A DNA stretch of 64,000 bases from Pachysolen tannophilus NRRL Y-2460 (taxonomy: Eukaryota; Ascomycota; Pichiomycetes; Alaninales; Pachysolenaceae). The stretch spans positions 898,426-962,425 of the forward strand of contig KV454011.1 of NCBI GenBank assembly GCA_001661245.1, in the 5' to 3' direction. The notes under the pieces are model-generated. The model was not told the DNA's origin, made no database searches, and was given only the letters and a program-made list of their open reading frames with translations. The translations under genes were made by a program, and so were the position numbers. Shown here one piece after another: positions 43,360-54,885 of the stretch. Every line of letters begins with the position of its first letter. Position 1 is the first letter of the stretch.

Positions 43360-45564
43360 ATGAGTTTATTAGGTTATTATTCTGATCAGATTGCGTTGCC
43401 TAAAACTGATCCTAAACGATGGAGACTTCGTACTACAGAATTGGGTAATGAAAGATGGGAATATATTGCTAAAGAGGAAATTGAAAATGATCCTCAGTCA
43501 AATTATGTTAAATATTTATTAAAAATTCATGATGAATTTCCTTCAATTGTATATGATGATTCAAAGCCTCTTAATAGGCCATTTGAATGTGCTATAAGAG
43601 GTGCAAATTTTCTAAAATTTCTTCAAGAACCATGTGGGATTTTCCCCTGTCAATATAAAGGTCCAATGTTTATGACTATTGGTTATGTTGCAGCATGTAA
43701 ATTTTGTGATATTCCTATAGAGGAAAGTGTTAAGATAGAATTGATTAGATACATAGTAAATAGCGCACATCCTGTTGATGGTGGCTGGGGATTACACGAG
43801 GTTGATAAATCAACATGTTTTGGTACTACTATGAATTATCTTAATTTAAGATTATTGGGACTTCCTGCTAATCATCCAGTTTGTGTAAAAGCAAGGAAAA
43901 CTTTATTAAGACTTGGTGGTGCTCTTGCTAATCCTCATTGGGGGAAGGCTTGGTTATCTGTGTTGAATCTATATAAATGGGAAGGTGTCAATCCTGCTCC
44001 TCCAGAATTATGGATGTTACCTTATGCATTTCCAGCACATCCTGCTCGTTGGTGGGTACATACAAGGGCAATATATCTACCATTGGGATATTTATCTTCG
44101 AAAAAAATTAGTTGTAAGTTGGATCCACTTTTAGAACAATTAAGACTGGAAATTTATACATGTCCTTTTCAAGATATTAATTTTAATGAAAATAGAAATA
44201 ACGTTTGTGGTATTGATTTATATTATCCACATACTTCAATCTTGAATTTTCTTAATAATGGATTAGTTTTTTATGAAAAATATTTAAGACCAAATTGGCT
44301 TTTGGAAAAATCTACAAAATATTCTTATGAACTAATAAAGAAAGAAAATGAAAATACTAAACATTTAGGAATTGCTCCAGTTAGTGATGCATTTAACGTT
44401 ATTGTAACTTTTATTGAAGAAGGTAAAGATTCCAAGAATTTTTTGAAATTAGTTGATAGATTTAAAGAAGTTTTATTTCAAGGACCTCAAGGTATGGTTG
44501 TAATGGGTACAAATGGTGTTCAAGTATGGGATGTAAGTTTTTGTTTACAATATTTTTTCATGACTGGATTAGCAGATCTTCCAGAATACCATGATTTGAT
44601 ATTAAAAGGTTATATATTTTTGATCAAATCTCAATTTACAGATAACTGTGTTGAAGGAAGTTATAGAGATGAACGTAAAGGTGCTTGGCCCTTTTCAACA
44701 AAAGATCAAGGTTACACTGTCAGCGATTGTACCGCTGAAGCTTTGAAAGCTATTATAATGGTTAAAAATCATCCTTCTTTTGCTCAAGTTAAAGACTTGA
44801 TTCAAGATGAAAACTTATATGATGGAATCGATCGATTATTATCATTACAAAATTTAGGAAGTTTTCATTTTGGTTCATTCTCAACATATGAAAAAATTCG
44901 TGGAACACCTTTATTGGAACTTATAAATCCAGCAGAAGTTTTCGGTAATATAATGGTTGAGTTTCCTTATGTTGAATGTACAGATTCTTCAGTTTTAGGA
45001 CTAACCTATTTTAGAAAAAATTTTGATTATAGAGCACAAGAGATTGATTTGGCTATTTCAAGAGCTATAGATTACATTATTCAGGCTCAACAACCAGATG
45101 GATCATGGTACGGATGTTGGGGTATATGTTTTACATATGCTGGAATGTTTGCTCTTGAAGCTCTTTCCTCTGTTGAGAAAACTTATGAAAATGATTTCAC
45201 AGTAAAAAAAGGTTGCGATTTTTTGGTTGCAAGACAAATGGCTGATGGCGGTTGGGGAGAATGTATGAAATCAAGCGAGACACATACATATATAGATAGT
45301 GGTAAATCGTCATTAGTAGTCCAAACTGCTTGGGTATTAATTGGCTTATTATTAGCAAATTATCCAAATCAAAAAGTTATAGAGAAAGGTATTAGTCTAT
45401 TAATGAAAAGACAGAAACTGAACGGAGAATGGGAATTTGAAAGCATAGAAGGTGTTTTCAATCACTCTTGTGCTATTGAGTACCCAAGCTATAAATTCTT
45501 GTTCCCAATAAAGGCCTTGGGGTTGTTTAAAAATCAATATGGTGATATTGAAGTCAAATATTAA
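43360..45564 (+). CDS. ERG7: lanosterol synthase (oxidosqualene cyclase)
   Basis: The 734-residue enzyme cyclises 2,3-oxidosqualene to lanosterol in ergosterol synthesis at the ER and lipid droplets. The start at 43360 gives MSLLGYYSDQIALPKTDP, which aligns with the yeast N-terminus; the open frame extends upstream without ATG. The catalytic Asp is in VSDCTAEA at residue 456, the same number as in yeast Erg7. QW repeats (DGSWYGCWGICFTYAG, DGGWGECMKSSE, NGEWEFESIEG) are present. Length is near the 731 residues of yeast. Two CTG codons (44146-44148, 45418-45420) occupy positions that are Asn and Glu in yeast. The gene is complete. Confidence 0.97.
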   Translation: MSLLGYYSDQIALPKTDPKRWRLRTTELGNERWEYIAKEEIENDPQSNYVKYLLKIHDEFPSIVYDDSKPLNRPFECAIRGANFLKFLQEPCGIFPCQYKGPMFMTIGYVAACKFCDIPIEESVKIELIRYIVNSAHPVDGGWGLHEVDKSTCFGTTMNYLNLRLLGLPANHPVCVKARKTLLRLGGALANPHWGKAWLSVLNLYKWEGVNPAPPELWMLPYAFPAHPARWWVHTRAIYLPLGYLSSKKISCKLDPLLEQLRLEIYTCPFQDINFNENRNNVCGIDLYYPHTSILNFLNNGLVFYEKYLRPNWLLEKSTKYSYELIKKENENTKHLGIAPVSDAFNVIVTFIEEGKDSKNFLKLVDRFKEVLFQGPQGMVVMGTNGVQVWDVSFCLQYFFMTGLADLPEYHDLILKGYIFLIKSQFTDNCVEGSYRDERKGAWPFSTKDQGYTVSDCTAEALKAIIMVKNHPSFAQVKDLIQDENLYDGIDRLLSLQNLGSFHFGSFSTYEKIRGTPLLELINPAEVFGNIMVEFPYVECTDSSVLGLTYFRKNFDYRAQEIDLAISRAIDYIIQAQQPDGSWYGCWGICFTYAGMFALEALSSVEKTYENDFTVKKGCDFLVARQMADGGWGECMKSSETHTYIDSGKSSLVVQTAWVLIGLLLANYPNQKVIEKGISLLMKRQKLNGEWEFESIEGVFNHSCAIEYPSYKFLFPIKALGLFKNQYGDIEVKY

Positions 45565-46029
45565 CGAAAATAGAGTGTGTACATGTATATAATTAAATAT
45601 GAATTAATGGTTCGATTTTTAGTTTCGGCTCATCAAAGTAAAGCTAAATCATACCTTTTAACCTTCCACTAAAGAATCCTAGGACATCGACTCTTTGAAA
45701 TCTTTCACCTGTTTCATAGGAAAGAGTTTTGGCGAAATTTTGCATTTTTTGCTAAATTTTTTTTTTTATTTTTTTATTTTTTTTGTAGCGCTACCAGTGT
45801 AATATACTAAATAAATAAAAAAAAACACAGAACTTACAGAATAAAGCAGTATCTTATATGTTTATCAGCTGGTTATCATCATCACATCATCATCGTTACC
45901 ATTTACCATTGACCATTGACAACACCTCCAATACAAGTCTGTATTGTGAGTGAGAAAAAGTTTACCGCTATAGGTTTTACTTTTTATTTTATTTTATTTG
46001 TTTCATTGAATTATTCAAAGAGATTTGAT
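45565..46029. other. ERG7 to CSC1 spacer
   Basis: AT-rich with poly-T runs near 45757-45785 and CATCATCA-type words near 45878-45895. An open frame extends upstream of the CSC1 ATG from 45916 but has no ATG. No other gene is seen. Confidence 0.5.
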
Positions 46030-48684
46030 ATGATAATGGATAATACCGTGCGGTTTCCATCTATAACCCTAGATGAGACATTATCATCTCCTTCGACACC
46101 TCCAAATCTTACAAATCCCAATGCGAGATTAGCGACTACTCAACTAGTGATAGCTATAGTGTTGGGATTATTTCTCACGATGACATTTTGTATAATGCGA
46201 TTAAAATTTCCCGATATATATATGTCTCGGTTTAACCATTATAACAGATATGGTTCTTCTTTGAAGAAAATATTGCCACCACAGTTGCCTCGGACAATTT
46301 TCAGCTGGTTTGGAGTATTGTATGGGATAGATGAGAATAAGATATTAAACTGTTGTGGGTTGGATGCTTATGTGTTTTTAGGTTTTTTCAAAATGTCTAT
46401 AAAGTTATTATTTATTTTCACAGTATTAGGATTCACTGTGATATCTCCGGTAAGATATTATTTTACTGGAAGGTATGATCAGGATAGAGATGATGATGAC
46501 GATGAGTTTTTATTTACTGCTAAAGATGATAATTATACCAACCCAGATGAATATGAACCATATCTTTGGACGTATGTCGTATTCACATATCTTTTCACAT
46601 TCATAGCACAATATATCTTGGCTAAACAGTCAAATAAATTTATCAAGGTGAGACAAGCTTATTTAGGAAATCAGAATTCAATTACAGATAGAACTATTAG
46701 GATAAGCGGTATACCGCCTTCATTACGTGATGAGAAGATTTTGAAAAATCATATAGAATCATTGAATATTGGTAAAGTTGAATCTATAGTGATATGCAGA
46801 GAATGGAAAAACTTGAATTGGCTTTTTAAAGAAAGAATGAGAATTGTTGAGAATTTAGAAAAATTCTGGTCTGAATATTTAGCAAATGATAACATTTGTG
46901 ATTTAGTTAATATTCGTTCTACTATACCCGATACATATAGATTAGATCTGAATACTTATCATGATGAAGAGAATAGGTTTCAAGATAATGAAGAAGAAGA
47001 AGAAGATCAAAATAGAGAAGAAAGTAATTCCCGCTCTTTTATGAACCAAGACACTCGTTCAATTATGGAGAATGGAGGAGCAGACGAAGTGACTTCGTCT
47101 CTAATAAGTATAACTTCTAATTCCACCAGGAAACGGAGACCAACAATCCAAGTGGGAGGATTATTTAATTTTCTAGGTAAGAAAGTTGATGCAATTGACT
47201 ATTATACAAAGCAGCTACAGACTCTTGATCAAAACATAATAGAGGCGAGAACATTGCACTATTCGCCAACCCCGTCTGCTTTTGTAACGATGAAGTCTGT
47301 TGCCAATGCTCAGCTTGTGGCGCAATCAGTGCTAGATCCAGAAATTAATCATTGCATAACAAGACTAGCACCTTCTCCTAATGATATCATTTGGGAAAAT
47401 GTGTGCTTACCTTCAAAAGAAAGATACTTCAAAGTTTACTATATTACAGTTGCCATTGGCATAATAAGCGTTATTTCGATAGTTCCAGTTTCATATTTAG
47501 CAGCTTTTTTGAATACAAAATCTATTTCCAAAATTTGGCCTTCTTTAGGAAAATTTTTGAAAACACATGAATGGGCTAAAAATATTGTATCAGTGATATT
47601 ACCACCGTATTTGTTCACTTTGTTGAACGTTATTGTACCTTATTTTTATGTCTGGTTATCATCGAAGCAAGGATTTGTATCTCATAGCGAAGAGGAACTA
47701 TCAATTGTTTCCAAGAATTTTTTCTATATATTTGTGAACTTGTTTTTGATTTTCACATTAGCTGGTACTTTTTCGAATTTTTGGAGTTATTTAAGTGATA
47801 CTACAAAGATAGCTTATCAACTAGCAAATTCTTTGAAAAAATTATCATTATTTTATGTTGATTTAATAATTTTACAAGGTATCGGATTCATGCCTTTTAA
47901 GTTGTTATTGGTCAGTCAGTTATTAAAATTCCCATTTTTGAAAAAGAATTGCAAAACACCAAGACATTATCAAAATTTGTATAAACCTCCATCTTTTAAT
48001 TTTGGTCTTCAATTACCACAGCCAATTTTAATTTTAATCATAACTATAATATACAGTGTCATGTCAACAAAGATCTTAGCCTGTGGATTGATCTATTTTA
48101 TAATCGGATATTATGTTTTCAAGTTTCAGTTAATTTATTCATGCATTCATCCTCAGCACTCGACAGGTAAAGTTTGGGCTACAATTTTTAGAAGGTTGGT
48201 CCTTGGTTTATTAATTTTTCAGTTAACAATGGTGGGTACTTTAGCATTACAAAAAGCATATTTATTAGCTTCTTTACTTACGCCGTTACCAGTTTTGACC
48301 CTTTGGTTTTTAATTGATTTCCAAAGACATTATTTACCGTTAAATAATTTTATAGCATTGACTGCTATCAAGGATCATTTCAATAGAAATAGCAGAAGCG
48401 GTAGCAGTAATGGCAACTATGGTAGCGAAGCTCAGAATGGGGTCCCGTCAATTAGAACTTCTACATCATCGTCGTTAGATATTACTGGTAATCCTACAAA
48501 AACGATCGATGAAAGAAGAGAATTGAATCAGACTTATGATTTTCCAAATATGATTAAATCATTAGATGGTCCTTGGTTAATGATTGACAAAGAAGATATC
48601 ATTATGGTAAATATAGAAGCAAATGGAAGTGTTAATAATGTTATTAGAAGGAGAAGGGTTTATAACGATTGGGAAATCTACTAG
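46030..48684 (+). CDS. CSC1: OSCA/TMEM63-family cation channel, Csc1-like
   Basis: The protein has 884 residues from the ATG at 46030 (a second ATG follows two codons later). It has the three-part layout of the family: an N-terminal membrane unit (QLVIAIVLGLFLTMTFCIM, GFFKMSIKLLFIFTVLGFTVISP), a cytosolic loop with ITDRTIRISGIPPSLRDEKIL and the conserved PSAFVTMKS, and a C-terminal channel domain of many helices beginning near IIWENVCLPSKE. The family comprises osmosensitive or mechanosensitive calcium-permeable channels. ARV1 follows convergently, the same neighbour as CSC1 (YLR241W) has in S. cerevisiae, which supports orthology. An acidic run (EEEEEDQN) is in the loop. Confidence 0.87.
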   Translation: MIMDNTVRFPSITLDETLSSPSTPPNLTNPNARLATTQLVIAIVLGLFLTMTFCIMRLKFPDIYMSRFNHYNRYGSSLKKILPPQLPRTIFSWFGVLYGIDENKILNCCGLDAYVFLGFFKMSIKLLFIFTVLGFTVISPVRYYFTGRYDQDRDDDDDEFLFTAKDDNYTNPDEYEPYLWTYVVFTYLFTFIAQYILAKQSNKFIKVRQAYLGNQNSITDRTIRISGIPPSLRDEKILKNHIESLNIGKVESIVICREWKNLNWLFKERMRIVENLEKFWSEYLANDNICDLVNIRSTIPDTYRLDLNTYHDEENRFQDNEEEEEDQNREESNSRSFMNQDTRSIMENGGADEVTSSLISITSNSTRKRRPTIQVGGLFNFLGKKVDAIDYYTKQLQTLDQNIIEARTLHYSPTPSAFVTMKSVANAQLVAQSVLDPEINHCITRLAPSPNDIIWENVCLPSKERYFKVYYITVAIGIISVISIVPVSYLAAFLNTKSISKIWPSLGKFLKTHEWAKNIVSVILPPYLFTLLNVIVPYFYVWLSSKQGFVSHSEEELSIVSKNFFYIFVNLFLIFTLAGTFSNFWSYLSDTTKIAYQLANSLKKLSLFYVDLIILQGIGFMPFKLLLVSQLLKFPFLKKNCKTPRHYQNLYKPPSFNFGLQLPQPILILIITIIYSVMSTKILACGLIYFIIGYYVFKFQLIYSCIHPQHSTGKVWATIFRRLVLGLLIFQLTMVGTLALQKAYLLASLLTPLPVLTLWFLIDFQRHYLPLNNFIALTAIKDHFNRNSRSGSSNGNYGSEAQNGVPSIRTSTSSSLDITGNPTKTIDERRELNQTYDFPNMIKSLDGPWLMIDKEDIIMVNIEANGSVNNVIRRRRVYNDWEIY

Positions 48685-48758
48685 ATGTATTTTTCAGTAA
48701 GGATAATAGTAATAATACATAGTTCAAATCTTTAATTTTAAAATTTTTTGTTTGTAAT

Positions 48759-49607
48759 CTATACAATTATAGACCTAACAACCCTCATTAAGAAAACTTC
48801 AACAACTAAATAGCTAACTAAGTTGCTCAATACGATGGACAATAGTATTTCATTTTTAAACTTGTAATCGCTGAAACAACTATTCAAATTAACATACACA
48901 AAGTAGTTATTGATCAATTTGATTAAAATCATATTCAATCTCAATGTGATTAAATCATATGGCCAAATGATAATGAAAACAGGCAACAATTTCGTAATAT
49001 TTGATAGTAATATTATCGTGTCTATGATGACCCTATTTGGATGGTAATGAAAGATCTTATCATTATGTTGATCAATATATTGTAATACATTATTCGGATG
49101 AACAATCTTATAATCCCTACCGTCTTCTTTATCAAATTCAATCAAATCAAAATCATAACGACATATTCCAAAAAATTTAAAAATGAATTGAATTATAGCA
49201 TGGTAAATTGCATTGTTCAAACCAACTTTAACAATGAAAAATAAATACTGTAGTATAACGTTATCATTATTCAATATTATCAGATTATTACTTTCGCTGA
49301 AATTAATCTCTTCATAAGCCCAATTAAGATAAACTTCAAATAAATTGATCAATATTAATATCCGGATGATCAGCTTATAGTTTTGCTTCGCAATGACAGT
49401 GGTATTTATTAAGTTTGTATTATAGACTAAATGTTTATAGGCCTGTGGCTTCAACAATATCAAATCGATGAACAATAGCACCTTGTCATATTCCACATAT
49501 TTATCACTAATCTTATTACAATTTGAACATCTTGTTAGTCTCAAATTCGTTGAAGAATACTTATGGTATAAGGAGTTGGTTGCCTTTGAGCATTCAATAC
49601 AAATCAT
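48759..49607 (-). CDS. ARV1: ER sterol homeostasis protein Arv1
   Basis: The 282-residue protein begins MICIECSKATNSLYHKYSS and has two CxxC pairs (CIEC and CSNC) followed by DKYVEYDKVLLFIDLILLKPQAYKHLVYN. This is the Arv1 homology domain, almost continuous with the yeast protein. The rest has about four hydrophobic membrane segments. Arv1 acts in sterol trafficking and early GPI-anchor synthesis in the ER. It ends 75 bp from the end of CSC1, facing it, an arrangement shared with S. cerevisiae YLR241W-YLR242C. Confidence 0.95.
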   Translation of the reverse strand: MICIECSKATNSLYHKYSSTNLRLTRCSNCNKISDKYVEYDKVLLFIDLILLKPQAYKHLVYNTNLINTTVIAKQNYKLIIRILILINLFEVYLNWAYEEINFSESNNLIILNNDNVILQYLFFIVKVGLNNAIYHAIIQFIFKFFGICRYDFDLIEFDKEDGRDYKIVHPNNVLQYIDQHNDKIFHYHPNRVIIDTIILLSNITKLLPVFIIIWPYDLITLRLNMILIKLINNYFVYVNLNSCFSDYKFKNEILLSIVLSNLVSYLVVEVFLMRVVRSIIV

Positions 49608-49803
49608 TAACTTGTTATAAAGAAAGTTTTATTTTTTTTTTTATTTTTTGATGTTTCAATTTAATTTATTTCATTTTTAAAAAAAAAAACAAAATTTGAT
49701 ATTTTAAAAGAATTAATTAAAACTTATCAATTAATTTATCATTTGAAAACAGCAGAGAACGAGTTGATCCTTTCCGTATGGTCTGAGATTGTGTTTATTG
49801 GAG

Positions 49804-49911
49804 ATGTCGAATAGAACAATATGCAAATATTACCAGCAAGGCCGTTGTAATAAGGGGAATAGTTGTAAATATTTACATGTTAAAGAGAACAATGGTTTCA
49901 ACAACTACGGC

Positions 49912-49945
<34 letters not shown>

Positions 49946-51279
49946 GTAATAAATCTCTGTTTTGGGCACCAGAGAATTTGGATAAGAGAAGGAAAGAAGT
50001 TCAAACTGATTTAGAAGAAGTCCGTCAATTTGATGCCAAACCTGTATTATCGTCTTATGGTTTACTGCCTCCATCAGTTTTAAACTTGATTCATAATAGA
50101 GATATGTCATTTGAAGAATTGAGATATCTTTATTATACAAATCCACAAGAGTATGAAAAGTCAGTTAATGCTAGAATAAAAGATTATGATAAAGTATTAT
50201 CATTTTTGAAAAATCAAGATATGAAAGCTGCTAGGTATTTACAATTGACAGCACAGGAAGCTGCCAAGCATAATGGCGTTTTACCAAAAGTTAAGCCATT
50301 TGTTGATTTTGAAATAGATTTTAACAGCGGGAGCAGTAATTCTCCATTTGGAACAGTTGGAAATAATAACAATGGTGGAACACTCTTCGGTTCATCTGGA
50401 TTTGGTTCTAAATCACAGTCTTTAACTGGAGCCTTTGGTAATTTGGGTGGAAGCACAAATTCAGGTTTTGGAAGTACGGCTCCTCTGCCGTCCTCTGCTT
50501 TTGGATCTACAGCCTTTGGTGCCAGTAGCGGGAATGCATTTAGCAAGCCAGTGGGTGCTTTTGGAAGTTTATCCAATAACAACAACAATACTTCATCAGG
50601 ATTTGGTTCTGCTGGTTTTGGGACTGGCAGTTCTGCTTTTGGCTCTTCAGGTTTTGGTAGTACTAATAATAATAGTAATAATAATAATAATAATAGTTCA
50701 TCATCAGCTTTTGGATCTTCAGGATTTGGCACAAGTGCATTTGGATCTAGCGCTACTACTGGGTCTTCTCCATTTGGGGCATTCGGAGCAGCACAACAGC
50801 GACAGCAGCAGCCATTTCTGCTGCTGCAACCACCTTCAACTACATCGCCTTTTGGAATGACTTTATCAAAAACTGCCCCAAACCCATTTGCAAATAACAC
50901 CACTTCCACTACATCTCCGTTTGCAGCAGCTAATACAAATAGCAGTACATTTTTTGGAGCAACAAGTAATGTTGGAAGCTCATTTGGAAACGTAACACCA
51001 GCGAGTACAGCAACTACAGCAACTACAGCGATTAATCCATTTGCTACCCAAACCACACTGTCTTCAACTCCTTTCGGATTTGGCGTTACACCCACAAATA
51101 TAACTACAAATTCTAACACATTAGGTTTTAATCAGGCACCTGGATTGGTACAAGCTGGCGTCCCACTGGAACAAACTTCAATCAAAGATTTAAGTGAAAA
51201 AGTTATAAACCTATTCAAAAATGATAGGTTTGAGCTAGGAAAAGTTCCGGAGATCCCACCCCCTTTGGAATTATGTTAA
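49804..51279 (+). CDS. NUP42: FG nucleoporin with CCCH zinc finger, Nup42-like
   Basis: The 491-residue protein (ATG at 49804) starts with a CCCH finger: Cys7, Cys15, Cys21, His25 in the Nup42 arrangement. A conserved helical segment follows (SYGLLPPSVLNLIHNRDMSFEELRYLYY). From about residue 175 it carries many Phe-Gly repeats of FGSSGFG and FGAFG type, with poly-Asn spacers encoded by AAT microsatellites (49913-49942, 50666-50692). The C-terminal helix TSIKDLSEKVINLFKNDRFELGKVPEIPP is the Gle1-binding type end. Nup42 sits on the cytoplasmic side of the nuclear pore and stimulates Gle1-Dbp5 mRNA export. Three adjacent CTG codons (50818-50826) lie in a Gln/Pro/Ser context. Confidence 0.88.
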
Positions 51280-51427
51280 ATAGAGTGTCTCATAATATAT
51301 AGAACAACAATAAAAGTATCTTCTAATCTCGTCTAATCTCATCTAGTCTCTTCTAAATAATAGTGAAAATCTACTATAGAATTGCAAAAAGGTAACATAC
51401 AGTATCAAAAAAAAAATAAAAAAAGAT

Positions 51428-51543
51428 TCTCCCGGGGGTGAATCGAACACCCGATCTCAAGATTACTATTTTACCCTCAATTTTGAATGTTGAAGGTGAG
51501 AACAATTACAGTCTCGCGCCTTAGCCAACTTGGCCACCGGGAG
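51428..51543 (-). tRNA. tRNA-Tyr (GTA) with intron
   Basis: The exons give a 74-nt cloverleaf: acceptor CTCCCGG/CCGGGAG, discriminator A, A-box AGTTGGCTAAGG-like, anticodon GTA (51507-51509) and B-box GTTCGATTC. A 42-nt intron (51464-51505, exact edges uncertain by a base) lies after position 37, the canonical place in yeast tRNA-Tyr. A T-run follows on the transcribed strand. Confidence 0.92.
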
Positions 51544-52123
51544 TTAAATGTAGAGCACCTTGGCCGCAATTCTCCTTGTGTTCAGGAGCATAAGCAGACA
51601 AAACAAGGTAAAAAAAAAAATTTTTTTTTTTTTTTTGATGCGATCGGTAAAATATTGAGCATCAAATCTATATTATTTATACTGGTTTTCAACCTATTAT
51701 AATCATTTAATATAGTTAATTAATTATACTTCAATCTTATTTATTTTTATTTTTAAAAGATAATAAGGAAGTGAAAAGATTATGATTACTTACTAGTATT
51801 TCTATTCTTTTTTTTTTTCCTCTTTCCCATAAACTTTTTACTTGACAATTATAATAATTTTTTTGTTACATTTTGCTAAGTTAGTTAGAAAAATAAGACA
51901 AGACACAATTAACTGTTATTAGAAAATTTTAAGCGGCGCTTAAGGAAATTTGTCCAAATTTATAATTTAATTGTGATTTGATTGAAGTTTTGTCTTTTAA
52001 CTTTCAACAGATGGTTATTTATCTAGATGAATATCGGAAAAAGACATCGGCGGTTAAACAAGAAAGCATTTATAGACGTTGTTGATAAAATAAATAAAAC
52101 AAACAAATATTGTACTGATCAAG
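51544..52123. other. promoter of the EST1/EBS1-like gene
   Basis: AT-rich spacer with paired A and T runs near 51610-51636, poly-T near 51809-51820 and CACAATTAACTG-type unique sequence. A 71-codon frame overlapping the tRNA is spurious. No other feature is seen. Confidence 0.45.
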
Positions 52124-54885
52124 ATGGCAACAAGTACTGAAACAAGTACTCCTAGTAGTGGCACTTTGGAAACTAGTACAACCACGAGTCAAATAACTAT
52201 TACAAATTTAAGAACTCAGTTATATGGTTTACTTAATAGTAAATATGTTGATGATTCGTTGTTATTGGGATCAATTACATTTGCACAAAATAAGTTTGAA
52301 AATTTCATAGCAAAAGATTTAGCATTACAAAAAGAGAATGAAGGAGAAGATAATGATTACGAATCGAATGAGTTGTTGGATAAGTTATGGGTAGAGTTTC
52401 ATTATCCAATAATAAAATATTTCCAGACACAGTTCCGTTATTTGGTTAGAACTGATCATAAAGAAAAAAAAATGTAGAATTAAGGAAATTATTCAATAAT
52501 TTCCATAAATTCATCAAAAAATTTAGTGATTTTTACATTTCATTACTAAATAAAATTTTAATTAATTATAACTTGTCTAAATGTTTACCTATTACCAAAA
52601 TATATAAACAATTTAACATTAATACAGAATTGATCTCAAAAAATTCACAAACTATACCACTGCAAAATTCAAATTTAATTTCAACATTAGTTTATTTCAT
52701 ACATAAATCAATCTTATCGTTAGCAGATTTGTCGAGATATAGGTCAATTATAGCGAGAACTTATTTACCATCATCATCATTATCTAAGAAAGATTTAGAT
52801 TTCAATTTTAATTATTCTGTTGAATTATACAAGTTGTGTATTTTAGTTTTACCCGCATTTGGTGAACCTTTTGTTCATACTGCTATCATTGATAATTTTA
52901 AAAATGATAAATTCAATGTAATTTATAATTTTTTAAGATCAACAATGACTAGAATACCATCTGATTTAGGATTTAACAATTTGATAAATATTTTACAAAA
53001 ATCTGATAATAATCAAAATTCTATAATTTTAGAATATAATGAAATTAGTACAATTGTTGATCCAGAAAAAATTAATAGATTGAAATTAATCAAGCTACAA
53101 TTTTTATGTCTTTTCAATTATTATTTTTTGCCTCTGGATTGGAAACTTTCACAAGGAATTTTAATTAATGGAGTTTCAGTTAAAGATTTGGAAAATGCTT
53201 TTTTCCAAAATTTATTAACTTGGGACTATATTGGGAAACCAGTTCATAATGATGTTATTTTCAAACAATTGATTATGCTTATAAGTGGGTTTAAATTATT
53301 AACGAGCAATATTTTTGATGATTCAAATAAAAAAATTGATCGATCATCAAATATCGCAAGTTTTTTCATAAAATTTATGTTTAAATTCTTTGATTGTATA
53401 TTCCAAATATCAATGGAAAATTGGAATGTAGATCAACAAACTGAGAAAATTGATTTACCATTTTTACCTATTTTGAGAATCATATTATGTTGGTTTAAAG
53501 AAAATAGAGCAGGTTTACAATTTTTAAAACATAATAATGTCACTTTAATCAAATTGTGCAAAGTTTTAAATTTATACTATCGTTATATGAATAAAAATAT
53601 CAATTTTTTCATTGATAAATTGGCTTTATATACATTTGATGATAAATTCACTTCAATAAGTGAGTTAATAAGTGTTAAACCCAAAAGATTGAGATTTTTC
53701 AAAGAAGATGTGTTATTGAAAGAATTTATTCCATTAACTAATTTTTTGAAAGATTTTGATGATGGTTCTTTTTTCAAAGATACTACAGAAATTAACTATT
53801 TAAAGCTAATTGGAGAATTACCTAAAGATGAATATGATAAGCACTTGTCTAATAAATCTGATGAAAATTGTTTAAGAATGTTGGCTATTAGTAATTTAGG
53901 TAAAAAAATTGTTCTTGCTGCAGCCAACGGAACTTCAAATGAATTCATCAAGTTCAATGAAAAGCTATGCTTATTTGAATTTCAAAAAGAAATGATTCAT
54001 GTTTCTAAATCTCTGAAATTGACGCTGCCTCGCGATGAAAATAAAAATGAAGATTCTGAGAGAAAGAGTGTAAGCAAATTAAACAACGATAGTAATAAAA
54101 ATAAGAAACTTAAAAAGAACAGTAAACAGGTCAAAGATAAGGATTATAATGATAAAAGTATTACATCTAAAACATCAGGAAACGGAAATTCGCAGAAATC
54201 CTTGTCCCTGGTTGGAGAAGTAACTGATACTTTGAATAATGGAACTAATGGAAGAATCGACTATATAAATAAAAATAGAGTAATGACTGTGGAAGAGATT
54301 GAAAAAGAGCATGAAATAGAAGAAAACGAAAAGGTTGCAAGAATGGTGAGTAGCATATTGGATTTCGCTGATGAAGATGAAGTTTTTAACCTGTTGAACA
54401 AAGGTGGAAACAATTCTAGTATCAATACAAAAGACATCGCTAGTACTTTGTCTGCCACTTCTTCGAATATCATTAAAGATGGTGGTAACAGTTCTTTATC
54501 TGCGACTCCTACCAGTTTACATCAACTGCAATTTTCTCAAGCATTCTCAGATGATTACCAACAACAGTTGCTGCAATACTATCGTTGGTTATCCAACGGA
54601 CAGCAGCAGCAATTATTACCAGCATTTCAGGCAAACCCAAACATGCAATTTACACCTCAGAAGACGATATCTCAACAACTTGATATTGGATCTAGCGCTA
54701 GTAATTTAGCAAGCCAGTATTCCCAATATGGAAACCTTCAGCAGAACAACAATGCAACAAATCTTCAGCAAAATTATCTAAATAGCAATAATATTCAGTC
54801 GGGGGTTTCTCAAAACCAGTATCATCAGTATCATAATTATCATCAATATGACACTCAAACTGGGAATAATGGCTCCCGTTTTTAA
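52124..54885 (+). CDS. Est1/Ebs1/SMG7-family protein, frame broken at a poly-A run
   Basis: Two frames together make one protein of about 920 residues. The first (to 52477) ends in FHYPIIKYFQTQFRYLV; the second begins in the frame that reads NVELRKLFNNFHKFIKKF. The family 14-3-3/TPR core follows: STLVYFIHKSILSLADLSRYRSI, then YKLCILVLPAFGEPFVHTAIIDNFKNDKFNVIYNFLRS. These match Est1/Ebs1/SMG5-7 proteins, which act in telomerase recruitment or in mRNA decay. The C-terminus is Gln/Asn-rich. The break lies at a run of nine A (52464-52472); ten would restore one frame. I suspect a sequence error. EST1 versus EBS1 is not decided, though the long Gln-rich tail leans to EBS1. Confidence 0.75.

Noticed and set aside
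50214-51119. 301-codon minus frame antisense to NUP42
   Set aside because: It is a shadow of the FG-repeat codon pattern, giving Val/Leu/Pro-rich repeats.
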